DNA of 64,000 nucleotides. Origin: Gymnopilus junonius (taxonomy: Eukaryota > Basidiomycota > Agaricomycetes > Agaricales > Galerinaceae). The notes under the pieces are model-generated. The model was not told the DNA's origin and did not search any database. It was given only the letters and a program-made list of their open reading frames with translations. Made by a program: the position numbers and the translations under genes. Shown piece by piece: positions 12,997 through 23,436 of this stretch. Within the stretch, counting starts at the first letter, position 1; each line of letters starts with the position of its first letter. Where the stretch lies: NCBI GenBank assembly GCA_015501075.1, contig JADNYJ010000119.1, forward strand, positions 62,001-126,000, read 5' to 3'.

Positions 12997-15103
12997 ATGG
13001 ACCTGGACGATGACAACGACAACGAACGCTCAATGGATTCAAGCGGTATTGGTGTAATGAAGCGTGAAGCGCAGCCCGATTTCGACTTTCCAGCTCACAA
13101 GCGTCTGAGGAATGATGAACATCTTAGCCCCATACTTGATATACCAGAGGACATTCTATATGAGGTGGGTAAGCTTACGACTCGGATCCACGCTGTCTAC
13201 CAGTACTCAACACTGGCCCAATGGAGATCATTCAACACCTCGACCCATTCAGCGTCTTGCATCTAGCTCAGCTCTCACGAGGCTTTCGAAGCATCTTGAT
13301 GAGCAAATCCTCGTCAGGGATCTGGAAAGCATCTCGTGCTAATGTGCCCTCTTTGCCTGACCTCCGAACAGGTCTGAGCGAGCCGAGATATATTGATTTT
13401 ATGTTCAACAATGAACGTTGTCAGGTGAGGTCCGACTCGCTTTTACAAGTTTGGTTGATATTTATTGAATATCGGCGATCAGTCGTGCCTGCGCCAGCGA
13501 GGTGACGTCTACGTCTGCTATCCCGCTTTCAGTAGGACTTGTTCGACTTGTTTAAGGATACAGTGAGTTCTTTAATCAATTCCATGTTCAATGATGCTTA
13601 GTAAATATGTTATTGAATAATTGTTGTAGTTTCCATGTCGCAAACGATAAATGGGAAAGATCCTATCAGGGAGATCTTAAAAGGTTGAGAACATATATCC
13701 CAACTATCAAGGTCCGCCAAAGTAAGTGGGTACCTGCGCGGGATGGACGGAAATGGGTTACTCTCTATCATAAAAATACCGACTGGCTCTGGAAAGACCA
13801 ATATAGTCGAGCTGGTTACAAGAAGGAGTGGGTGAAGGCAAAGATTGAAGAAAGAAAATCGATATTCAAAGTGGGTTACATTGCTGCTATCCTTATCTCT
13901 AAGCGAAGTAACTAACGTTAAAGCAGAACACGGAGTCGTACATCGGTTGGTGCGAGGAAAGAAAGTACAGACAAGAAGAAGAGCGAAGGGAAAGGTAAGA
14001 AACACTAGTCGTCCATTTTTCCCCCTCTTACTTCTTTATTTTCATAGGATCATAAAACGCATCTGCCAGCTGGGTTGGGGAAATGAATTGAATAGATGTG
14101 TTCAATGTCCAGCGGATTCGCCTGTGATTATCAAAGCTTGTCAGAAAGAGCTGACGGACCAAGGTAAATCCATACTGTTACAATATGATACATACACGCA
14201 CGCACCTCATATGCATCAGATCTTTTCAATCTCGAGCCGTCCCTCAATCAACTTATGCAAAATTTGCAGCAGCGACGACTCGATGAGGAACGCGCGAAGC
14301 TATTATGTGAATGTTTTCCAGGCCTGAAAAGCATTCTCGAGGCATTCGTTCGCACCCTCCCTCCAAATTCGATATATCCAAGTGTGGTCGACGTTTCTGA
14401 TGACCCGTGTATCAATGAAATCCTCACCATCAGTAACACCCCCGACCTTTCCGAACAAAGCTGCAAAGCCATATCCGATCATCTTCCACAAGTAACGCAG
14501 GACTGGATAGAGCAAAAAACGAACGAAGTGTTAATTTCCGCCCGAAAAATGCTCAGATTGCATCACGAAATCGGCTCTGAGACTATCCTGCCAAGTTCTG
14601 CGCTGCGCCAAAAAGAGGGCCTCAACCTCACCATTATATCTTTTGAGTGTTCCGTCTGCAAACGCCAATTCAGACCCTGGTCGAGTTTGAGGTATCCGAA
14701 AGTGCTGATGCATGGCGCATATTATCATAGGACTCTTTCTACTGCTCAACCTCAGTTGAACAAAGTGTTTGAGAACACATCTTGGAACGAGGGCGACATC
14801 ATGTTCAATCCAGCAACTATGACGTTTATGGCAGAAATTGTAAGGCTTTGCGGATTGGACCCACGAACGACGACTGCTTCAGACATGGATCTTTTAAATC
14901 CTAGCATCAAGTGCATGACGTGCAAGTGGGGAAAGGGTCCAGCAATGGGATGGACAGAGGTGGTATGTATCTTTTTCTTTGATCTTTCCCCAATGTGCTG
15001 ACACTAGCCTCTTTGAATTTAGATTGCCCATAAGCAGATTGACCATGGCTCGGGAAATGCAACATTTAATGTCAAGTTAAAAAGACGATCTCATAAATAT
15101 TAA
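12997..15103 (+). CDS. F-box protein C, left copy
   Basis: Eight exons keep phase throughout: 12997-13164, 13227-13424, 13483-13562, 13630-13870, 13927-13994, 14048-14163, 14220-14962 and 15023-15103, giving 564 residues. The F-box spans exons 1-2 (IPEDILYE, then IIQHLDPFSVLHLAQLSRGF). It is followed by a cysteine-rich stretch (CQSCLRQR to TCSTC) and a C-terminal CMTCKWGKGPAMGWTEV segment with another Cys pair. F-box proteins are the substrate-binding part of SCF ubiquitin ligases and bind Skp1; the target here is unknown. This Cys-bearing layout is typical of the expanded basidiomycete F-box families. The gene converges on A3 with 283 nt between stops. The start is the first ATG before the F-box and is shared with the right copy. 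Confidence 0.85.
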
Positions 15104-15386
15104 ATAGGGAAACTGCATGTATGATTTCAGAGGGCCTAATTTATTAATTTGGCTGGGAGCCTTGGGTATATGAATTGCAAGTATGTACATTCTAATCGAG
15201 TAGCGTATGTCGCAAAGCCACCACTGCCACCGATCTAGAGCAGGAAGCTGAAAAGATCTGGGACTGCAACGGAGCGCCGAGCACTTACTCAAGCAGCATC
15301 CAAAGCCAAATAAAATGCCTCTAAACAATAGGCGAGTAGGCGAGTTGGGGAAAAGAACAAATTCACTATCTAGAGAAAAAGAAGAG

Positions 15387-17054
15387 CTACAAACCGAGGG
15401 CTATTCTTTTTGTTTCTGCCTCAACAAATGCCAGAATTTCAGCTTCCGACATGGACTTTCCTGCTTTGAAAAATTCACATGGTATGGAAGGCATTGGAAT
15501 CCCAGTCAGTGGCCAAAAAGAATCCGGATCCGGATATCTCTTTTCATTCTCATGACTCCGTTCCTCCTCCACCACGCTATCGCTAGCCTCACCAACCACA
15601 TCCTTGCCTTGGTTTCTTTTCTCAGATTTCGTCGGTAGGTCGGGTGACTCAATTGTGCAGTGATCAGCCTTGAACTGGAAGGACTGAGAGCCACCTTCCA
15701 ATTCATCAGAAGTGTTGGAAGAGGCGGGTGATCTGGAGAAGGGATCTGTTGTGGAAGATGAGGACGACGGTGATACTCCATGTTGGAAGGCGGAACTGTC
15801 CCATGGCTGATCAAGGTCATGGGATCGATTTTCCACATCAAGGGGAGGGCCGCCAGCATCATAGTTCCTCTTGCGAGTTGTGTCACCTCTCTGCGCAGGA
15901 TAATGAAGAGGTTCATACTCTTCCCAGTTGCTGGCACAAATAACCTGAGTTTTAGTCTTCTTTTGAGAGGTAGAACACCATTCCACATACCTTCCACCGG
16001 GATCTCCAGCGCGAAATTGATTTCGCTCGACTTGTTGCGAGCTGGTTTGCCAACCAGTTTGAAGCAACTGGTGGCATCTAAATGTATGGCGTGCTAACTC
16101 TCCTTGATGGAGGTTAGAACTATAGTCCCGAGGACTGAGGTGGTGGCTGGAGGGCCTTTGGGCTGAAGGCTCTGAGGCCGTCGTTGGCTGCAAGTTCATT
16201 GGTGCCGAGTTCATGGCTGGTTGGACTTGAGGTTGTGGACTCCAACCTGGGAATGTCAGAAGTGGAATGTGAGTAAATGGAACAGGCACTAGACGCGTGC
16301 ATTCGGACAGAGATGGTGACTGGGGATATTGATTTCTTGGCATGAGGCGCGGAGAGACAGGTCGCAAAACACGTCGGCTCTGTTCATGATAACGAATTGG
16401 TCCGCCTGGTTGAGGATTTGGTGTAGGCGCCACTGTATCCTTCCGGGATGCGCCGTTTACAGCAGAGGTCATATGCTGCTTTGTAGAGTCAGTACCTACT
16501 CAAACTGTTCAGGATAATCATGACGCTAAGAAACATGGAAAGAAGTTACCTGGCGCATCCCCATTTCCACGTTTCTTGGCTCTTGGGGTCCACTTGATGC
16601 CAAATACCTGCGATATAGGTAGTTGGTTAATATCCACAGTGGCGGAGAGGGATGGTTGATTGCGTGCAGATGATGATGGTAGAATGGAATGGATATCGGT
16701 CTTGTCTCGGCGTGATTGACCCCAGTTTTTGCCGAATTCTGGGGGTACAATTTTCTTCTTTGAACTAGAGGCCGATGTGCTAGACACGAGGGGTTGGTTC
16801 GGCTGCGAAGAAGAAGGATCCATATTCATTGCATTGTGCATGAATGAAAACAGTGGAGAAAAAAAGATCGCCTCGTCTTGTCGCGCTGCGGGAGAGACAT
16901 CTGATGAGATCGTAATCAGGAAATCTATAAAGCATAACACAGGAAAAAACAAGCCTTGTCCAAAAGTGTTCTGTGGAGGTGTACGTTGGTTTGAGGTACC
17001 ACCGTGTGCGTTGTTGTGGTGGCCAACATTTCTATACAGATCGTACCGAGACAT
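15387..17054 (-). CDS. Family-A protein A3, left copy
   Basis: Unknown family, the best preserved member. The start (MSRYDLYRNVG) is shared with the right copy. A first intron of about 65 nt lies after the NTFGQ segment. Further introns fall near 16460-16550 (after DAPG) and 15945-15990 (after GGR). The order is: N-terminal Asn/Gln-rich part; VPPEFGKNWG; a basic WTPRAKKRGNGD stretch; a Pro-rich part; a CH-LLQTGWQTSSQQ module; a Ser-rich part; an acidic region; and a C-terminal FWPLTGIPMPSIP motif followed by a probable short helix (SMSEAEILAFVEAET). No transmembrane segment or signal peptide is visible once the first intron is removed. It lies tail to tail with F-box gene C. A nuclear or adaptor role would be a guess. 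Confidence 0.72.
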
Positions 17055-19359
17055 AGTTGTGGAGGTAGGTATTGTAAGCGTCGAAAGGTACGATGGTTGG
17101 CGCTGCAAGCAGAAAGGCTGGTGACGGGGATCAACAGAGAGAATTAGATGAACGCCTACTTTGTCGAACAATCAACAACGGCCCAATTAAGGCACTGCCT
17201 CGGGCTTCTGCGAAAATAAAAAGCATCATGCCACCGCGCTGCTAGTCGCCTGCACCCGGGTCCTCCATTCTACTGGTCCCCCTTCTCCGTTTTCTGAAAA
17301 GATTTGTATATATCCGAGTTGAATTGCTAGAGATCAGCACCCCGAAATGCTTTCACGAGCGTCTGAATTCACAACATTGTTGTTCCCCAATTGGCTTCAA
17401 ATTCATTGAGGTAATTGGTTTGTGCTTAAAATGACAATAATTGCAAGGACACGAGCCTTGGTTACTGTTAGCCGTCCTTCGTTGTTTTTCTCTTTCTTTG
17501 AGCTTCAGCAGGCATCCATGCTGCCCGCAAATGCAGCCTACCGCCAAGCGACGTGAGATTGAGATCTAATATATGACTCTCTATTCACTTTACCGAGATT
17601 CCATACTTGCTAGGTCAGCACTACTAGTTGTCGTTATCGGATTGCCGTTCTTCCAAGAAAAAAAAACCCTGAATGCATGTCAGATGTTGAAGGTCGGTTG
17701 TAGCGTTTCTAAATTTAGGGCGGTGCGTGGCGTCCATCGTGATCAAATGGGAAAATCATATTCGGGACCCTCAGTGTAGTAGCGATCGAGGTAAGCTGTG
17801 GATCAACTACAAGTTGAATTAATGGAATCATTAAAATAATACATACCCGAGGATTTGGAGCACCTGAAGTCGTGTCGAACTCGCAGGAAATAACCCTTGC
17901 AGTAGCACGTCAGGTCTCGATCGTCATCACAGGCAAATGAGGATAAATTTCATATCTCCTTCCGTCTTATTGGGCGCACATAAAACGGAAGGAGATGTCT
18001 TCTGCTACCAACATGGAGACGAAAACGTGTTATTTGGTCTGTTCGGCATAACGCAATCTCCGGCGAAGGGCGATCAATGTAGGAAATCATTTGATACATG
18101 CTAGAGTTAGTTGGCAAAGACAACCTAAAGTACGGCTGAAGAAAAGGGCTCAACCATCAATGGAAGAAACCAAGAGGAAGATAGTGGTATGTACAACTTA
18201 CATCACACATTCTCCAAGCAGAAGCTATTGATCACAGAATGGCACAGGCGAAGTGCCTGTGTTAGAGTCGCAGAGATCATCCTTTCAGATGTTCAAGGTA
18301 AAGTCAACAGTCAAAATATACCTTGACGCGAAATTGGCATTGTATAATGCAAAGAACTTGATGGGTTGGAAGTAGTAAGAAAGCGAGTAATAAGTGAGAT
18401 GACATTTTTGAGATACCAGATCATCCAATGGAACTGAGGAAATAGACTATGAATTAGCGTTATCCGCTGTCTGGAAAGAAAAGAATACAAGGTAAGTGAA
18501 TTAGATGGTACAAAGGATATGTGCTGCATACCTTTACTTTTCACATTGTGCTACCGCCCTGAAAACTTGGCCAGGCCGAGACGATAGCTGGGTAGTCATA
18601 CGTTGTACCATACATTAGAGCGGACAGGCTTCCCCCCTCTCAGAAGGGAAAAACATTCTCAAGAAAATGATCATACCACACAAATATGTTGCTTGAGCTG
18701 GGTCAATTGGTGGTCTCCCTGGAAAATGTGTTATTGAGTGCTCTGGTGTTCTGATGGTCTGTGGAAGAGACCAAAGGGTTAATATGAACTTGAAAGATCT
18801 TGGAAGAAACGTGAGATGAGACTCACAATTCAAGACAACATGAACATGGGAAAGAGGTGGGTAGCGATCTTCACGGAGCTTAGAATAAAGCGGAAAGTGA
18901 GTAAGCCCTCACGAGGAATGCATGCCACTTCATAAATACAATTGTCACTATCGCATTCGACCACGTTCATGTTGAGAGTTTCATCGGTATGTCCTGGGTC
19001 GGGAGGCAACAGTACTGTATGATGCGTCGCTTTGGACTGGCAATAGCAAAGATCCAGCAAATTTTTTCCTGAACAAAAGAAGGATGCCGATTGGAAGAGG
19101 GCGGAAGTGTAAGGAAATATTATAGCGAAAGCAAAGCCATAGAGTCCGCCGCCTGAGTCCTTACTACACTGCTGCAGTTGTACGCATTCAATATTAAACC
19201 TAGTCCACTGACTTGGTTTCAGAGGGCATGGAAGAAGGTAGTTCGCCTATAAATTGAACTAGGATATGACGAGCATGTCGCGTACATTGTGGAAAGGAAA
19301 GGAAAAGAAAAGGCACGGGACTATTTTTGGCGTCCAAATTTTTCTTAATTCCTTATGTA
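17055..19359. other. Upstream region of A3-left and an unassigned block
   Basis: 17150-17830 is the shared upstream block of family A. 17950-19060 is nearly identical to 43480-44610 and holds several 60-80 codon frames on the minus strand. Differences between the two copies in the best of these (18830-19060) mostly change amino acids, which argues against constraint. I could not assemble a convincing spliced gene, although splice-like signals are present. Confidence 0.5.
17725..17745 (+). promoter_or_regulatory. Conserved 21-mer upstream of A3-left
   Basis: Identical to the 21-mers at 9976-9996, 44813-44833, 49730-49750 and 58078-58098, here about 670 nt upstream of the A3 start. Confidence 0.45.
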
Positions 19360-20360
19360 CTGCATGTGACCCAGAAACCGGCCAACCCCGGAAGCCGGCC
19401 ATTTCGATTATTGCACAAGTTCCCAACCGTTTTCCTCCATTCTTTCTTTACTATGGGCTTTATATGCCAGATAACAGCTTAGATATCAATTATTGAGTGA
19501 GGAACTGCTGTCATGGAGGAGAAATAGCCAAAGGAGGCACGAAATCTTGACGATGTCATTGATTTGTTAAGCTAAAAATAGCCACCGCAACGGTTTGCGA
19601 TCCCGCACTTTAAATTAGAAAGCTTTCCATTGCAGATTTCTTTGTAAACATATATTTCAAGTGTTGGTCTAGACATTTGAAGAGATTTCCGCCTTGTATA
19701 TTGACTGAACTACCTGAAATTCTAGCAAAGAATTGCACTAGTCAAAAATTGTTATTGCTTAGCCCAATGAGAACTCCGACCCCGTTTAAAGAGCCAATCC
19801 ACCAATTCCACAGAATTCCATCTTCTAAGACGTTTTTAATACTCCAAGCTCTGTGCTCAAAACCTTGTATTATTTTTATGATTCATTATCGGTCCCTGAT
19901 GCTGCCCATCTTCGAAAGATACCAAATTTTGATTGTAACAATACAAAATAGGATATCTGAGGAAGGAATGGATTTCACTGTCTGGAACCCCTCTAGAATT
20001 GTAGCCAGGGTTCGTATCTATTAGGTTCATAACTTTCCTACAGGCGGGACAGTAAGATACAACGAGTACAGGCAGGTAAAATGGCTGGATCACGACCAAG
20101 GCATCAATCGGCCGGCTGAACAGGGCCCGTCACCGGCCATTTCAGAGGTGGCCGGTTTCTTTGTAAATGCTAATTCTGGACACCGTCCTTAAAAAAAATT
20201 CATTGTAGGCCACTCGGGCTACTAAAAATCATGGAAATTCGAAAACTCATACTTGAGATACATGTCTACACTATTATGAGGTCGTTTTGGCTAAAGGATA
20301 TGCATGCTAAAGAATCTCGAACTCGCAATCGGAATTGGCCGGTTTCTGGGTCACATGCAG
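19360..20360. mobile_element. 1001-bp DNA transposon with 26-bp terminal inverted repeats and TA duplication
   Basis: The ends are perfect inverted repeats of 26 bp beginning CTGCATGTGACCCAGAAACC. A TA lies directly outside each end (19358-19359 and 20361-20362). The corresponding site in the right arm (near 43206-43210) and in the related block near 10501 is empty and has a single TA, so insertion with duplication of TA is directly visible. TA duplication is the hallmark of the Tc1/mariner superfamily, though other groups also use TA. Inside are further GGCCGG-containing subterminal repeats near 19385 and 20105-20160. A 115-codon frame (19677-20024) has no transposase motif that I recognise, so the element is probably non-autonomous. 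Confidence 0.9.
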
Positions 20361-20762
20361 TAATTCGATTTTTCCGCCGGCTATCGGCTATTCTCACCCT
20401 TGGCACCTCTCCTCTTTTTTCCCTCATCTGTATTTTCGATTCGACAATGAAGGTCCTGTCTTCCCTGAAACAGTCTTACGGAGCACTTCCTGCCTGAATA
20501 TTGCGCCTATTTTTTCTCCTGAACTATGGCCAGAAATGGTTACAGTTCTGAATCTTAAGGTAAGTATTTCCACTTTAGACAACTTGGAATTTTGCTTAAC
20601 CCTCTATTCAGCTTCAAGCACAAACGAATAAGACTCTTTTGTCGTCTTTTCAGCGTACTGAAATTACTCTGAATGAATGTTTGAGCCCAATCTGTTCCAT
20701 CTTCCGTTTGTTTTTTTAGCTTACACTGTTTTGTTTTCTTAATCAGTGAACTCCCTGTGAAA

Positions 20763-21660
20763 TGCAAATTACCGAAGATCAAACACTGCAGACCTCACAT
20801 CCTCGCTATCTTTTCCTGCTGTATGGTATGACAGCCCGGTCCGTCTCCTTCGACTCTCGGAGGTTGCTCGTCTCCTCAACGCACCGCTGGCATCGGTGCC
20901 TCATATTTGTTCAACTTCGAGCTTGAGCTTAAGCAAGGCGACGACAATTTCAACCACATGTTCAGAGGCCACGAACTCGACTCCAGCCTCGATCATGACA
21001 TTTAGCCTTCGAAGCTCGACCGGTTGACCGGCTGCCCCCCTACCACCTCAGATCTGGGTTCGGAACACTCGACCTGTATAACATCCATTCACCGGGGCCC
21101 AGAATCAAGTCACCCCTTCCAGCTCTTCTCTTCTTGATCTCAGCGTCGGAATCGGTTGATGTCTGGGTCCAGGTATCGATGGCATGACGCCAACCCTGTT
21201 GAACGCTCGACAGCGTTCAGCTCGGGCTGCTGGTGAAGGACGAAGGACTACTTCGAGACAAGGTCAAGACTGATTAGGATCACGTCGGTCGGCGTAGATG
21301 TTCCTCCACCTACGCATTAAGGACCTCCCAATTACAACTCGGACTTAGGCTCAACGCAACGTTGACAGAATTTCAACATTGTCAGAGGGCGCAACCTCAT
21401 CAATCTCGACATCCTACTGCGTAGGCCCTGTTATTTGGGTCCCGGTTAGGAACGCCTTACACGTAATGCCTGGGGAAACGTAGCTTTGCCAGACACTTCG
21501 ACCTTCAAGCTCCAAAGCTTCAAGGTTGGTATTTCGAGTTTCGATGATCAAATTCCGCAACCATCCACCATCCTTCTCTCCACGTATTTAGGCTCCTTCA
21601 TCTGGCCTTGAGATCTTCAAAGCCTTCATGACTAGCTTTGAGCTAGAGGCGGTACCAGTA
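20763..21660 (+). repeat. Decayed repeat R3 at the inner end of the left arm
   Basis: Third copy of the R unit; it pairs with 41970-42840 in the right arm. The ACCGGTTGACCGGCTGCC-like segment near 21030 and the GTTCAGCTCGGGCTGCTGG segment near 21210 are shared. It marks where the inverted repeat ends: after GTACCAGT at about 21660 the arms diverge. Confidence 0.6.
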
Positions 21661-21839
21661 AATGACCGCCCCAGCTCAAACAAAATGAGCATCTTTAGTA
21701 CCACAACAAGTGGGCGCCGTACCCCGCAGGTAAAACCTACCGCCCCGTTCGGCTCGCTGATTGCAACATGCACAGTACTCGGTGTGACGTCGACTGTGAG
21801 TTATGGCGCGGGACAGTAGCCGACTTTGACTGGCGTCAA

Positions 21840-23290
21840 CAGGGATCGGTATTACCAGAGCTTGCCTATACGCAATGCACGGTAGCACTTTTCTGGACTC
21901 GGCATCTATCTAAGCTTCAGCTTGACAATCAATAGAGAGCGGTATCGCAAAGGAAATATTTAACTCACTGAGTTTGCACCAAGTGGATATTTGTTTACAG
22001 TGTTGCTTATTGATAATCAATGTTTCGACGGCCTATGAGCTGGTTGGAGTCCGTTGGACGAGCTCCACGGGACATTCGAGGGAGCGTATATACATGTTTC
22101 GAACCTCTCGTACTTGATATAAAGCTCAGAGATGCAACCTGGAGTAAATTCTGTAAACCCTTTGAAGCTGGTCTTCAGTCTCTCCTTATCTCAGACGCTG
22201 GATGCTGTTGCCTATAATGATGTCACGAGCTGGTCTCTTGCTAACCCTCATCTTCACTGCCTTTATCGGACTGGTGGCCTGTGCACCTGTACCGGAACGT
22301 TTGTCAAAGTAAGCGCAGCATTTCGACGGAGGTTCTGTGTGATGCTCAGAGGTCTTTTGAATAGTCTGGTTGAACGTTATGACGGCCCAATCAATAATTG
22401 TATCACTCAATCGCTAGGAGATCCTGCAAATTTCAAGGTAAGATGAGGTTACCTTCAATGAAGAAGATTCATGGTCATGGTGCCCACCTTGGAGTGTCCC
22501 ACACAGCGTGAATATATTACTGAGTTTGAAGGTCGAGAACTTGATCTCGACTTCAATCAACACTTCAAAGTGCGTCGTTGAACTCTTCTCTTCTCTGCAG
22601 CCGATAGACGGTTGATTGCTGGTGCAGCGCGAATATGACTTCCAAATGTCTGATAAACGTGATGTTGACGATATAAAGTACGATTTTGGAAAGGTATCTT
22701 TCGCTTTCTTCAACAGGGGTCGTAAACATAATCATAATCTAATACCATGAACCAAGCGGAAAGTCGAACTTGAAAGACGCAATGTCTTCAAGAAAATAGG
22801 ACATGCCTTCAAGCACGCATTCCACGCAGTCAAAACGGGTTTCCAGAAAGCAGGGCACGCCATCGCCCACGTCGCAAAGAAGGCAGCCACGGGCGTCGTC
22901 CATGCCGCCAAGAAAGTGGGACATTTCGTCAAAACCACTGGAGCCAAAGTCGCGAAATTCGGCCTCAAAGTCGTTGCAGCCGCAGCGTCCGTTGCCAGCA
23001 AAGTCGTCAAGTTCATTCCTGGTGTCGGCACCGCTGCTGGTATGGCTCTGAAGGGAGTAGCGGTTGGTGCCAACAAAGCGTCTGATAAAATTCATGCCAA
23101 CCTTGGGAAGCTTGGTAAGGTTGACAAGGGCCTAAACAACGTCATCAATCCACTGGGTGATGCTGATATAACATTACGAAAATAAATCGCTAACTGATTT
23201 TTTACTCGGATGTAGGTTCCGCGGTAAAGCACATGGGGAAGGGCGGCAAGGTTGTCGGCGCACTCCTTTGAGCAAACTAGACCTGTGTAT
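21840..23290 (+). repeat. Direct segmental duplication, copy 1 (D1 locus)
   Basis: 21840-23290 matches 38360-39800 in the same orientation, including about 350 nt upstream of the start codon and all six exons. It lies just inside the palindrome arms and is not part of the inverted repeat. Confidence 0.85.
22217..23271 (+). CDS. Secreted cationic amphipathic proprotein D1 (unknown family)
   Basis: Six exons fit in phase: 22217-22308, 22350-22437, 22507-22569, 22628-22693, 22757-23156 and 23216-23271, giving 254 residues. Residues 1-23 are a clear signal peptide ending near ACA. Residues 30-103 are acidic. From residue 104 the protein is rich in Lys, His, Ala and Gly (for example KKIGHAFKHAF, AKKVGHFVKTTGAK, VVKFIPGVGTAAG), and would form long cationic amphipathic helices. 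Lys-Arg pairs arise exactly at exon junctions 2/3, 3/4 and 4/5 (residues 60-61, 81-82, 103-104), so Kex2-type processing could release the basic part. Exon 6 encodes a conserved GSAVKHMGKGGK tail. Composition resembles antimicrobial or membrane-active peptides, but activity is inference. It converges on APC2, 165 nt away. Confidence 0.8.
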
Positions 23291-23436
23291 GATACAGAAT
23301 GTTGATTCTGTATGTCGAATTCAAGCGAACAGTACTAGTATGTCTAGTTCAATGGATTCGTCATTCAATTAAATCCATAACTCATCGAACTGACAACCCA
23401 ACTGGTAATTACCTACACTTTGAACACATTAACACA

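Larger units (their letters stand above)
1..21660. repeat. Left arm of a large imperfect inverted repeat
   Basis: The sequence from the left edge to about 21660 reappears in reverse complement between about 57302 and 41968. Position 1 pairs with about 57302, gene A1 with 55378-57383, gene B with 54163-55060, gene C with 47462-49552, A3 with 45503-47177, and the segment near 21655 with about 41970. Beyond 21660 and below 41968 the two sequences stop matching. Similarity by eye is uneven: very high around A3 and its upstream region, high in genes A1, B and C, and lower in 3450-5000. The arm probably continues beyond the window edge, since A1 lacks its first exon here. Confidence 0.93.

Noticed and set aside
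18240..18330. Short GTTAGAGTCGCAG-containing fold, considered as a tRNA
   Set aside because: No complete cloverleaf, T-arm or anticodon loop could be formed.
22739..23095. Two minus-strand frames over D1 exon 5
   Set aside because: Antisense of a low-complexity Lys/Ala/Gly-coding exon; D1 splicing and conservation with D2 and D3 support the plus strand.
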